DNA from: Arthrobacter sp. CAN_C5
Lineage (GTDB): Bacteria; Actinomycetota; Actinomycetes; Actinomycetales; Micrococcaceae
Assembly: GCF_017875735.1 (NCBI RefSeq)
Contig: NZ_JAGGMZ010000001.1
Coordinates: 3,348,001 to 3,412,000, forward strand
DNA: 64,000 bases
Direction: 5' to 3'
The notes below the pieces were generated by a model that was not told the origin of the DNA, ran no database searches, and saw only the letters and a list, made by a program, of their open reading frames with translations. A program made the position numbers and the translations under genes. This document shows, piece after piece, positions 16,462-24,409 of the stretch; position 1 is the first letter of the stretch; every line of letters begins with the position of its first letter.

Positions 16462-17541
16462 ACGCTGCGATTCATCGAGGGGTGCCGCTGCGCTGCTTTC
16501 ACGAACAAAGAGCTCGGGGGTCATCCTGACCGACTCGACCCGCTCGCCGTTGATGACCCGCCGCAGCATCAGCATCGCCTGACGGCCAATCTGGAACATC
16601 GGCGAGCGCACCGAGGACAGCGGAATAGGCAACTGCGCCGCGAGCGAGGTGTCGTTGAAGCCGACGACGGCGATGTCCAGGCCCACGGTCAGGCCATGGG
16701 CGCGGAAGGTTCCCATGGCTCCGATCGCCGCGAAGTCGTTGACCGCGAAAACCGCTGTCGGTGCCGGACCAGGCTGCCCCACGATGGTTTCCGCTGCGTC
16801 CCTGCCGCCCTCAGTGTCGAAACGCGACCAGATCACCGAGCTGTCCGGAAGCTCGCCGCCGAGATCCCGCCAGCGCTGCCGGAACCCGGCGGTACGGTCA
16901 AGGGCAGTGCTCGCATACGGTTCTCCGGCGATCAGGGCGACACGGCGGTGACCTGCCTGCCACAGGTGGTCGGCCACCAATTCACCACCAACGACGTCGT
17001 CACACGTCGCCGAGGGAAACCCTGGGTGCCGCCGGTTCATGAGCACGAACGGGATCTGTCGAGCACGAAGATCCGGTAACAGGTCGCTGCCGGCGTGCGC
17101 GTCGCCGAGGATGAGCCCATCCACGCGGCGGGCCAGCATGATCTCGGCCTTCCGGCGCTGCTCGTCGGTACTGTCGTGCGAATTCATCACGAAGGTCGAG
17201 TAGTTATTTTCGGCTGCCGCTTCCTCAATACCCTCATACATCGTGGCCAGCACAATGTCGGAGAGCCGTGGGACGATCACACCGAGGGCCCTGGTGCGGC
17301 GGGTCCTGAGGCTCTTGGCCTGGGGATCCGGCGAATAACCGAGCTCGCGGGCCAGGTCCCGCACCTTCCGGGCGGTGGCCGACGACGCGGCGCCACGGGC
17401 CACGTCCGACGTGGAATGCAGGACCCTGGACACCGTCGAGGGGTGAATCCCCAGCTCGCTGGCCAGGTCCTTCAGCGTGATCGGCGCACGGCCTGATCCT
17501 GATCCTGATCCTGATCCTGATCCTGATCCTGATGCATCCAT
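16447..17541 (-). CDS. LacI-family transcriptional repressor
   Basis: The 364-residue protein has an N-terminal helix-turn-helix (ITLKDLASELGIHPSTVSRV, about residues 21-40), the hinge helix region SLRTRRTRALGVIVP, and a periplasmic-binding-protein-like sensor domain. SD-like GGAGGGGAAG (complement of 17545-17554) sits just upstream of ATG 17541 and decides that start over ATG 17565. Ahead of the helix-turn-helix is a (SG)7 linker encoded by seven perfect 6-bp repeats. It is divergent from the asparaginase operon, whose promoter has two palindromes that fit LacI-type sites. It probably represses that operon until an inducer, perhaps the amide or imide substrate, binds. Confidence 0.9.
   Translation of the reverse strand: MDASGSGSGSGSGSGSGRAPITLKDLASELGIHPSTVSRVLHSTSDVARGAASSATARKVRDLARELGYSPDPQAKSLRTRRTRALGVIVPRLSDIVLATMYEGIEEAAAENNYSTFVMNSHDSTDEQRRKAEIMLARRVDGLILGDAHAGSDLLPDLRARQIPFVLMNRRHPGFPSATCDDVVGGELVADHLWQAGHRRVALIAGEPYASTALDRTAGFRQRWRDLGGELPDSSVIWSRFDTEGGRDAAETIVGQPGPAPTAVFAVNDFAAIGAMGTFRAHGLTVGLDIAVVGFNDTSLAAQLPIPLSSVRSPMFQIGRQAMLMLRRVINGERVESVRMTPELFVRESSAAAPLDESQRSLAS
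17492..17533. repeat. Seven-copy hexanucleotide tandem repeat (CCTGAT)7
   Basis: Seven perfect copies of CCTGAT cover 17492-17533. On the coding strand they are GGATCA units encoding (GS)n in frame at the N-terminus of the LacI-type regulator. Gain or loss of a copy keeps the frame and changes the linker by two residues. Confidence 0.95.
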
Positions 17542-17613
17542 GAAGCTTCCCCTCCGTCCAGCCATTGCGTAGTACGTCGATTGTTTCAGACAGGAAAACT
17601 TTTACCCGAACTC

Positions 17614-17642
17614 TTGACGAGATCCAGATCACATCCTAGTCT
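17614..17642 (+). promoter_or_regulatory. Sigma-70-type promoter for asparaginase/imidase operon
   Basis: TTGACG at 17614-17619 and TAGTCT at 17637-17642 are separated by 17 bp, a good match for housekeeping -35 and -10 elements. A palindrome starts 9 bp downstream, about where transcription would begin. Confidence 0.55.
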
Positions 17643-17650
17643 TTTCCTCA

Positions 17651-17676
17651 ACGCAACCCAAACGATTGGGTTGCGT
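17651..17676. promoter_or_regulatory. LacI-type operator O1
   Basis: ACGCAACCCAA (17651-17661), ACGA, TTGGGTTGCGT (17666-17676): perfect 11-bp arms around a 4-nt CG-centred core. It overlaps the expected transcription start of the asparaginase operon, a position suited to repression by the divergent LacI-type protein. Confidence 0.65.
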
Positions 17677-17754
17677 GGGCAAACAGGACATTCACGTCGG
17701 CTGTCTGGGGGAAATCGCCCCAGGGCGGAGCATCTGACAGGCGCGGATTGCCGC

Positions 17755-17774
17755 TTACCCAAACGATTGTGTAA
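17755..17774. promoter_or_regulatory. LacI-type operator O2
   Basis: TTACCCAA-ACGA-TTGTGTAA shares the core CCCAAACGATTG with O1 and has 8-bp arms with one mismatch. Its centre is about 101 bp from that of O1, a spacing that would allow looping between two dimers. It lies in the leader, 28 bp before the asparaginase start. Confidence 0.6.
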
Positions 17775-17802
17775 ATGCGTGCCGAACGAGATGGAGGTGA
17801 TC

Positions 17803-18864
17803 ATGAACGCTGGTGAGGATCAGTATGTGGTGCTGCTGGCTACCGGTGGCACCATTGCTTCCCGAAACTCTGCCGCGGCCGGTGGTGCGACTGTCGCTGA
17901 GGACTCCGGCGAGGTGCTTCTGCAGAGCACGGGTTACGGTTCGATTCCGGTCAAGGTGGTCGATGTGATGCGGAAAGGCTCCTACCGGCTCACCTTTCCG
18001 GACATGCTGGACATTTGTTCGGAGGTCAAGGCCGCGCTGAGCGACCCGCTGGTGGTGGGCGTCGTCGTCACCCATGGAACTGACACCACCGAGGAAACCT
18101 CCTACCTCGCCGATCTGCTTCACGACGATTGGCGGCCGGTGGTCTTTACCGGCGCCCAGTTTGCCGCGGATCACCCCACACCTGACGGGCCGGATAACCT
18201 GCGGCGGGCCATCGCCGTCGCCACCTCCCGTGACGCGGGTGGGCGAGGCGCCCTGGTCAGCTTTGCCGGGCAGATCTTCCATTCGGCGGGAGTGCGGAAG
18301 GTTCACACCACCGCCCATGCGGCCTTCGACAGTCCCGACAGCATCCCGGCCGGCAGCGTCACCGGCACCGGCGTCGTGTCGATGGACTCCCGCCCGGCCC
18401 GCTTCGAACCCCTGCCCGCCCCCCAGACAGGCGACGGCGTCGGTTTCCCCCGAACCGACGTCGTCGCCTCCTACCCCGGCGCCGATGCAGTGATGATCGA
18501 GGCCGCGCTGGCGGCGGGAGCAGCAGGAATCGTGCTGGAGGCCACGGGGATCGGCAACGCTAACCCCGTAATGTGCACGGCGGTGGCGGAGGCGACGGCC
18601 GGAGGCGCCGTCGTCGTCACCAGTACGCGGGTCCATGCCGGACCTGTGGTGCCGGTCTATGGCACGGGCGGCGGGAAGGACCTCCTCGCCGCGGGGGCGA
18701 TCCCGTCCGGCCTCCTCCGCCCGGGGCAGGCGAGGATTCTGCTGCAACTGCTTCTCGCCCTCGGGATGACCCGCCCCCTCATCGAACAACATTTCCACCG
18801 GCGGGGCCTCCTGGTCCCGCAGGACAGCGACGCCCTGACCGCTTTGACCCCATCGAAAGGCTGA
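17803..18864 (+). CDS. L-asparaginase-like amidohydrolase
   Basis: The 353-residue protein shows both asparaginase signatures: LLATGGTIAS (about residues 11-20, with the nucleophilic Thr) and VVTHGTDTTEETSYL (about 88-102, with the second catalytic Thr and Asp). No signal peptide is visible, so it is cytosolic. GGAGGTGA at 17794-17801 leads to ATG 17803. Family members release ammonia from Asn or Gln side-chain amides; in this operon, next to an imidase-like gene, the substrate may instead be a half-amide of a dicarboxylic acid (inference). It is first of five tightly packed genes under a LacI-type promoter. Confidence 0.88.
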   Translation: MNAGEDQYVVLLATGGTIASRNSAAAGGATVAEDSGEVLLQSTGYGSIPVKVVDVMRKGSYRLTFPDMLDICSEVKAALSDPLVVGVVVTHGTDTTEETSYLADLLHDDWRPVVFTGAQFAADHPTPDGPDNLRRAIAVATSRDAGGRGALVSFAGQIFHSAGVRKVHTTAHAAFDSPDSIPAGSVTGTGVVSMDSRPARFEPLPAPQTGDGVGFPRTDVVASYPGADAVMIEAALAAGAAGIVLEATGIGNANPVMCTAVAEATAGGAVVVTSTRVHAGPVVPVYGTGGGKDLLAAGAIPSGLLRPGQARILLQLLLALGMTRPLIEQHFHRRGLLVPQDSDALTALTPSKG

Positions 18865-18867
18865 CCC

Positions 18868-19758
18868 ATGACTAAGAACATACAGATTGCATTCGGCGTA
18901 GACGTCGACGCCGTTGCTGGCATGCTCGGCTCCTACGGCGGCGAGGACTCCCCCTGCGACATCTCGCGCGGGCTGTTCAGCGGCGAGGTGGGAGGTCCCC
19001 GCATTCTCCGACTTTTCGAAAAGTACAACCTTCCCTCCACCTGGTTCATCCCGGGACACTCACTGGAGACCTTCCCTGAGCTGACCCGGATGGTGGTGGA
19101 GGCCGGTCACGAGATCGGGGTCCACGGCTACTCCCACGAAAACCCGATCGCGATGACCCGTGAGCAGGAAACGGCCATCCTCGACCGGTCGATCGAACTC
19201 ATTGAGCAGGTCTCCGGGAAGCGACCCACCGGGTATGTGGCGCCGTGGTGGGAGTTCTCAACCATCACCAACGAAATCCTGCTCGAGCGGGGCATCAAGT
19301 ACGACCATTCCCTGATGCACAACGACTTCGAGCCGTACTACGTCCGGGTGGGCGACAGCTGGACGAAGATCGACTACAGCAAGCCCGCCGAGGCGTGGAT
19401 GAAACCGCTGGTGCGCGGCCACGAAACTGACCTGGTGGAGATCCCGGCCAACTGGTACCTCGACGATCTGCCTCCCATGATGTTCATCAAGGCGGCCCCC
19501 AACTCCCACGGATTCGTTAATCCCCGCGATATCGAGCAGATGTGGAAGGACCAGTTCGACTGGGTTTACCAGGAGATGGACGACGCCGTCTTCACCATGA
19601 CCATCCACCCCGATGTGTCGGGCCGCCCCCAGGTCCTGCTCATGCTTGAGCGCCTCATCCAGCACTTCAACTCGCACGACGGCGTTACCTGGCGGACGTT
19701 CGACCAGATCGCCGACAAGTTCCTGTCCGACAATTCCAGAAAGGAAGCCAACTCATGA
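18868..19758 (+). CDS. Polysaccharide-deacetylase-family hydrolase (PuuE / cyclic imidase type)
   Basis: The 296-residue protein has a NodB-like TIM barrel: FGVDVDA (residues 9-15, metal Asp), [13 protein letters not shown] (about 82-94, with the H-x3-H metal pair) and [11 protein letters not shown] (third motif). There is no signal peptide or cell-wall anchor. Together with the FGVDVDA start this sets it with the cytosolic PuuE allantoinase and HP0310/cyclic-imidase group instead of with peptidoglycan or chitin deacetylases. Those relatives open cyclic amides or imides. Four bases separate it from the asparaginase stop, and it overlaps the MFS gene by ATGA. Substrate is inferred from context only. 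Confidence 0.8.
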   Translation: MTKNIQIAFGVDVDAVAGMLGSYGGEDSPCDISRGLFSGEVGGPRILRLFEKYNLPSTWFIPGHSLETFPELTRMVVEAGHEIGVHGYSHENPIAMTREQETAILDRSIELIEQVSGKRPTGYVAPWWEFSTITNEILLERGIKYDHSLMHNDFEPYYVRVGDSWTKIDYSKPAEAWMKPLVRGHETDLVEIPANWYLDDLPPMMFIKAAPNSHGFVNPRDIEQMWKDQFDWVYQEMDDAVFTMTIHPDVSGRPQVLLMLERLIQHFNSHDGVTWRTFDQIADKFLSDNSRKEANS

Positions 19759-21134
19759 AGGCTCCGGCACTGATTGACCTGTCCACGCCCACCGCTGACG
19801 AAAAACGCGCGCTGCCCATCTTCAGCAAGAAAAACACCAATACGGCGATGATCCTGGCACTGCTCGCGTGGACCGTCGCGGTCTTCGACTATGGGTTGTT
19901 CGGCACGCTGCTTCCCGCCATGCAGGAAGAATTCGGGTGGACCGAGACCGAGGCCTACGCGATCAACACCTGGATTGCTGTTGGCACGGCGATCGTCTGC
20001 TTCGGCATCGGCCCGGTAATTGACCGGCTCGGCCGGCGCAAGGGAATGATGCTCACCGTCGGTGGCACCGCCGTCGTGTCAGCGCTCACCTCGGTGATCC
20101 CCGCCGGACTGGGTTTCATCAGTAACGCCATGCTCGTGGTGGTTCGCTCCTTCGGTGGGCTCGGCTTCTCGGAGCAGGCCGTCAACGCGACCTACATGAA
20201 CGAGGTTTTCCAGGTCACTGAGGACGAAAAGAAGCGCAAGCGTCCAGGCTTCTACTACTCCTTCGTCCAGGGCGGCTGGCCGTTGGGCTTCCTGCTTGCG
20301 GCTGCCCTCGCCTTCGCCTTCCTACCCTCCCTCGGGTGGCGTGCGCTGTACATCATGGCGGCCATCCCCGCGGCAATCATCGTGTACCTGATCGCGAAGA
20401 AGCTCAAGGAAACCCCTCAGTTTGAACTGCACGAGAAGCTGACCCAGCTGGAGAAGTCCGGCAACGTAGACGAAGCCCACGCGCTGGCCGGCTCCTTCGG
20501 CGTCCAGCACTCCTCGACGGCTCCCCTGAAGCGCATCTGGGAACCACAGCTGCGACGAAACACGATCGTCTTCTCCCTGGCCTGGATTGTGAACTTCTTC
20601 GGCATCATGGTCTTCAGCATCCTGGGTTCCTCGGTGCTGGTGAACTCCCGCGGAGTGGAACTGTCAGACGCCTTCTGGATGCTGATCGTCATCAACGGTC
20701 TCGCCTACTTCGGCTACGTCTTCCACGGCTGGTTCGGCGATGTCATTGGCCGGAAAAAGACCATCATCATCGGCTGGATCATCTCCGGCATTTCCTTCTC
20801 GGTCATGCTCAGCCCCATCGCTTCCACCCCCTTCCTCATCATCCTCACCTACGGCGTCGGGCTCTTCTTCCTGGTGGGCCCGTACGCAGCCATCCAATAC
20901 TTCATGGCCGAGTGCTACCCGGTCAGCTGCCGGGCCACCGGGCTGGCCTTCATCGGTGCGATGAGCCAGCCGGGCATCATCCTCGGCGGAGCGTTGTTCA
21001 CTGTGGTCACCGCTGCCGCAGGGACCACAGCGGCGGCCCTGTGGGTCGGCGCCCTTGGCACCCTGATCTCCGGGTTGCTGATGATGATGGCGAAGCCCAT
21101 CCCCAAGGAGCTGCTGGAGGACCCGAGTGCCTGA
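19755..21134 (+). CDS. MFS transporter (sugar/metabolite:H+ symporter type)
   Basis: The 459-residue protein has about 12 hydrophobic helices. [16 protein letters not shown] (about residues 91-106) is the loop 2-3 MFS signature, and [14 protein letters not shown] in the second half is its repeat. A cytosolic loop of about 60 residues separates the two six-helix halves (around 215-275). It most resembles the metabolite/H+ symporter (NanT/ShiA/benzoate-type) branch. It is coupled by ATGA to the imidase-like gene and by an 8-bp overlap to the SDR, and it probably imports the operon's substrate. Confidence 0.87.
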   Translation: MKAPALIDLSTPTADEKRALPIFSKKNTNTAMILALLAWTVAVFDYGLFGTLLPAMQEEFGWTETEAYAINTWIAVGTAIVCFGIGPVIDRLGRRKGMMLTVGGTAVVSALTSVIPAGLGFISNAMLVVVRSFGGLGFSEQAVNATYMNEVFQVTEDEKKRKRPGFYYSFVQGGWPLGFLLAAALAFAFLPSLGWRALYIMAAIPAAIIVYLIAKKLKETPQFELHEKLTQLEKSGNVDEAHALAGSFGVQHSSTAPLKRIWEPQLRRNTIVFSLAWIVNFFGIMVFSILGSSVLVNSRGVELSDAFWMLIVINGLAYFGYVFHGWFGDVIGRKKTIIIGWIISGISFSVMLSPIASTPFLIILTYGVGLFFLVGPYAAIQYFMAECYPVSCRATGLAFIGAMSQPGIILGGALFTVVTAAAGTTAAALWVGALGTLISGLLMMMAKPIPKELLEDPSA

Positions 21135-21891
21135 GTCACCTGTAGCCATCATTACCGGCGCTGCCAGCGGTATTGGACGTGCTCTCGCCGTCCACTACGC
21201 GCAACGCGGGGTCCGCTCGATCATCGGCACGTTCCCCGGCGATCCGCACGACCCGGAGGAAACCCTCAGCCTGGTCGAGCAGGCGGGCGGCCAGGCCGTC
21301 ATCCAGGAAGTGGATGTCAGGAACACTGAATCGGTGGAGACCTTCGCAGACCGGGCGCTCAACGAGTTTGGGCGGCTGGACTACGCGGTAGCTAACGCCG
21401 GCGTCCTGCGCAATGCTCCGCTCGGTGAGCTCACCGACTCTCGCTGGAACGACATGCTCGACGTCGATCTGACCGGTGTGCTACGGACCCTGCGGGCCGG
21501 CTCCACCCGGATGCACGACGGCGGCGCGATGGTCGCCGTGTCGTCCATCGCGGGTGGAGTCTACGGCTGGGAGGAGCACGCGCACTATGCGGCGGCAAAA
21601 GCGGGAATTCTCGGGCTGGTAAGAAGTATCGCCGTCGAACTGGGTCCCCGCGGGATCCGGGCCAACGTGGTCATTCCTGGATTGATCGAAACCCCGCAGT
21701 CCCTGGATCCCGTGAACTCGCTGGGGCCGGACGGCCTGGAACGCGCGGGGCAGGACATCCCGTGGGGTCGTGTGGGGCGGCCGGAGGAGGTGGCCAGTGT
21801 GATTGGGTTCCTCACCTCGACCGACGCCGCCTATGTGACCGGGCAGTCGCTGATTGTCGACGGCGGCCTCACCGTCAAGATGAAGGCATGA
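21127..21891 (+). CDS. Short-chain dehydrogenase/reductase (1)
   Basis: The 254-residue classical SDR starts at GTG 21127 inside the MFS stop region. ITGAASGIG (residues 9-17) is the NAD(P)-binding TGxxxGxG motif, ANAG (about 94-97) the structural NAG, and VSSIAGG with HYAAAKAG carry the catalytic Ser, Tyr (about 153) and Lys. The beta2 end (GTFPGDP) has no clear Asp, so the cofactor choice is open. It probably oxidises or reduces a hydroxyl/keto intermediate of the pathway served by this operon. Confidence 0.88.
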   Translation: MPESPVAIITGAASGIGRALAVHYAQRGVRSIIGTFPGDPHDPEETLSLVEQAGGQAVIQEVDVRNTESVETFADRALNEFGRLDYAVANAGVLRNAPLGELTDSRWNDMLDVDLTGVLRTLRAGSTRMHDGGAMVAVSSIAGGVYGWEEHAHYAAAKAGILGLVRSIAVELGPRGIRANVVIPGLIETPQSLDPVNSLGPDGLERAGQDIPWGRVGRPEEVASVIGFLTSTDAAYVTGQSLIVDGGLTVKMKA

Positions 21892-22586
21892 GCGCCGCCC
21901 GGACCGTCGTCGTCACCGGCGGCGGGAGCGGCATCGGGGCGGCAATCGCCGAGGCCTTCCGGGAGACCGGTTCGCGGGTGGTGTTACTGGACCGGACGCC
22001 CTCTCCCCACTCGATCACCGTCGATGTGGGCGACGAGGCAAGCGTGGTGGCCGGCTTCGCCGCGGCACGGGCAGAGCTGGGCAGGATCGACATCCTCGTC
22101 AACAGTGCTGGACTGCTCACCGAATCGCCACTCCAGGACATGTCTCTGGCCCGGTGGCAGGAAACCATCACGGTCGATCTGACGGGGGTCTTCCTCTGCT
22201 GCCGTGAGGTGGTCGCCGAGATGCGGGCGAACAAATGGGGACGGATCATCAACATCTCGTCCCAGCTGGGCATCAAGGGCGGGACCGGCCTCAGCCACTA
22301 CAGTGCGGCGAAGGCGGGGGTGATCGGCATGACCAAATCCCTCGCTCTTGAGGTGGCTGGCGACAACGTGTTGGTCAATTGCATTGCCCCGGGACCCATC
22401 GAAACACCGCTGGTGGAAGGAATCTCCGAGGACTGGAAAGCCGCCAAACGGAAGGAGCTTCCGCTTGGCCGCTTCGGCACTCCGGCCGAGGTCGCCCCCG
22501 TCGCCCTGCTACTCGCCAGCGACCCCGGCGGCAACCTCTTCGTCGGCCAGACGCTGGGGCCCAACTCCGGAGACGTGATGCAGTGA
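21888..22586 (+). CDS. Short-chain dehydrogenase/reductase (2)
   Basis: The 232-residue SDR is coupled to SDR 1 by ATGA. Motifs: VTGGGSGIG (residues 9-17), LLDRTP with Asp at the end of beta2 (favours NAD(H)), NSAG, NISSQLG and HYSAAKAG with Tyr at about 138. CIAPGPIETPL is the usual post-catalytic segment. At 232 residues it is slightly short but complete, ending in VGQTLGPNSGDVMQ. It is distinct from SDR 1, so two separate redox steps or a heteromeric enzyme are possible. Confidence 0.88.
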   Translation: MSAARTVVVTGGGSGIGAAIAEAFRETGSRVVLLDRTPSPHSITVDVGDEASVVAGFAAARAELGRIDILVNSAGLLTESPLQDMSLARWQETITVDLTGVFLCCREVVAEMRANKWGRIINISSQLGIKGGTGLSHYSAAKAGVIGMTKSLALEVAGDNVLVNCIAPGPIETPLVEGISEDWKAAKRKELPLGRFGTPAEVAPVALLLASDPGGNLFVGQTLGPNSGDVMQ

Positions 22587-22630
22587 TGATCTCCCGGATG
22601 TCTCTCGCATGTGAACGGAGCGGCCCGTAA

Positions 22631-22993
22631 ATGTGTGGCGCCTGCGGACGGACGGTCACTGCAGATGAGGTGCTCGGTCCAATCAGCACCCTTCGTCACC
22701 GGCTGATCGCTGCGCAAACCATCAACGCCCTCTGCCACGGCCTGCCAGGTATCCCCAACGTGCAAGCTGCCGGGGATAGCTGGCTGGTCCGCGGAATGAC
22801 CGGCACGGTCATCCAATGCGCGACGGTCAATGACGTGTGGTTGGCCATCCTGCAGGACCCTGCTGCGCTACCGCACCGGGACAGGTTGCTGCAGCGGTTA
22901 CAGGCCCGCGCTCGGAGTGAAACTGGCCTCGCCCTGAACGTCGCCACTTCCGGGCTTCGCATCGGGTCATCCCTTGTCCCGGAGGACGCATAG
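22631..22993 (+). CDS. Hypothetical protein with N-terminal CGACG motif
   Basis: The 120-residue protein begins MCGACGRTV, a CxxC pair that could be half of a zinc ribbon, but no second CxxC is visible (the only other Cys are in ALCHG and IQCAT). I recall short proteins with this MCGACG start in related genera but know no function. GGAG at 22616-22619 is a usable RBS. It lies 44 bp after the SDR operon on the same strand, so it may be a read-through member or separate. Confidence 0.65.
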   Translation: MCGACGRTVTADEVLGPISTLRHRLIAAQTINALCHGLPGIPNVQAAGDSWLVRGMTGTVIQCATVNDVWLAILQDPAALPHRDRLLQRLQARARSETGLALNVATSGLRIGSSLVPEDA

Positions 22994-23036
22994 CTATGCC
23001 GATGGCGCGCTGTTTCGGCGAGCCCTGGTAGCCGTC

Positions 23037-23069
23037 CCGGGAAGTGCATGCATTGCATGCACTTCCCGG
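23037..23069. terminator. 33-bp perfect palindrome, bidirectional terminator
   Basis: CCGGGAAGTGCATGCA (23037-23052) and its exact reverse complement (23054-23069) flank a single T. It lies between the convergent CGACG-motif gene and the glycerophosphodiesterase gene, so it can end both transcripts. The inner GCATGCATTGCATGC would form the hairpin loop. Confidence 0.7.
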
Positions 23070-23095
23070 AAGAGACACCCCTCCGGCCGCGCCGG

Positions 23096-24295
23096 TTAGT
23101 TGGCGAAGACGTCCTGCAACTTGTCCTCGGGAGTCCACAGACCTAACGATTCGCCGCCGTTGTTCAGCAACGATGTCGTCCCGCCGTTGTAGTAGGCCTC
23201 CGGGGAGTTGGTTCCCGGGCCGGTGTAGACCCGCAGTTCGGCACCTGCGGCGAGCACATATCCGTCACCGACGGTGAGGATGTTGTTAGCGGCGTCCCGA
23301 AGGAGATACCCGCTGACGTCAATGGTGCTGGTGCTGGTGTTGCGAAGCAGGACATGCTCGCCGGTTTCGGGCTGGACGTCGTCGCCGGCTGGGTTGTTCA
23401 CCGAGTCGACAATTTCCACACCGCTGCCGGGAAACACCGGCGCTCCCTTAAGATACCGGGCGTTCTGGATAGGGAAGTCGGTGGACGTCTGGACCGCCTC
23501 AGGCGAGTTCACTGTGTAGACGCCGAGCACCAGACCCGCCGCCTTGACATCGCTGACATTCTGCGGCGTCAGGACACGGTAGTTGGTCCCCACGGAATCA
23601 GCGAACGTAGCCCAGGATGCCAGCACTGCGGGGCCGGGCACCACCCCGGCGAGCTGCTGCAGTTCAATCTCCGGTGCGAGCTCGGCGAACGTCCGGTTGG
23701 AACCCTCATCGAACCCGAGGACCTGAACCTTGTCCGCTGCGACGAGGCGCTGCCAGGTCTTGTCGGTGCGCAGTTCGTCGGCGACCAGCTGTTCGACGCC
23801 TGCCGAGTTCACCGGCGACTTGATCTCGATGTACACACCGGTTTTGGTGGTGGCGACCTTCGCGGCGTCGTCGAGGTGCGGAATGCGTTCACCGACGAAC
23901 TGGTCGTCAAAGTAGGATCCGGTGTCGAGCTGCTGCAGCTCGGCCCAGGTGAAGGAGGTAATCGGGTCGGTGGCGCGGTCCGGGAAGACGTCCTCGACGT
24001 TGGTGGTGCGCGCCGGGGTGTCGTCGTGGAAGAGGAACGGAACACCGTCGGAGCTGAGCTGGACGTCGATTTCGAAGAAGTCGGCGCCGGATTTGCGGCC
24101 GTCCTTGAACGCGGCAACGGTGTTCTCCGGCGCAGTCCCGGCGGCGCCGCGGTGTCCGATGAGGATGGGCGATGCGCCGTCTTGTGCCGGAGCCGGTGCG
24201 GGAGCCTGCGCTGACGCGGCGGGCGCTGCCAGGAGGGTGAGGCTCACCGCTGCGGCGGCTGTGCTGGTGAGGGTCTTGGCGAAACGGGATGCCAT
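23096..24295 (-). CDS. Secreted glycerophosphodiester phosphodiesterase with lamin-tail domain
   Basis: The 399-residue precursor has a Sec signal peptide: MASRFAKTL, a hydrophobic stretch, then a probable cut after PAASAQA near residue 31. The GDPD TIM barrel follows (about 40-290) with IGHRGAAGTAPENT (catalytic His, Arg, Glu), FEIDVQLSSDGVPFLFHDD (Glu-Asp metal ligands and second His) and YIEIKSP. A C-terminal lamin-tail (LTD) domain spans about 300-395 (GEHVLLRNTSTSTIDVSGYLL). GAAGGG upstream supports ATG 24295 over the in-frame ATG at 24355. It should release glycerol-3-phosphate from deacylated phospholipids outside the cell. The LTD may aid surface or substrate binding. Confidence 0.88.
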   Translation of the reverse strand: MASRFAKTLTSTAAAAVSLTLLAAPAASAQAPAPAPAQDGASPILIGHRGAAGTAPENTVAAFKDGRKSGADFFEIDVQLSSDGVPFLFHDDTPARTTNVEDVFPDRATDPITSFTWAELQQLDTGSYFDDQFVGERIPHLDDAAKVATTKTGVYIEIKSPVNSAGVEQLVADELRTDKTWQRLVAADKVQVLGFDEGSNRTFAELAPEIELQQLAGVVPGPAVLASWATFADSVGTNYRVLTPQNVSDVKAAGLVLGVYTVNSPEAVQTSTDFPIQNARYLKGAPVFPGSGVEIVDSVNNPAGDDVQPETGEHVLLRNTSTSTIDVSGYLLRDAANNILTVGDGYVLAAGAELRVYTGPGTNSPEAYYNGGTTSLLNNGGESLGLWTPEDKLQDVFAN

Positions 24296-24409
24296 AGAAG
24301 ATGTTCCCTTCGTTGTGGTGGGGCGTGATCCCCTCCTCCACAGACGCTGCCGCACTAGGGCATCCCGGACATCAATACCGGGTAAACGGAGCGTGAAAGC
24401 TCGCCGCGG

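Noticed and set aside
17492-17533. Classic on/off phase variation by repeat slippage
   Set aside because: The unit is six bases, so changes keep the reading frame; only length tuning is possible.
17755-19059. Antisense frame of 434 codons opposite the asparaginase gene
   Set aside because: Gly/Arg/His-rich shadow translation without domain; the sense strand has both asparaginase signatures.
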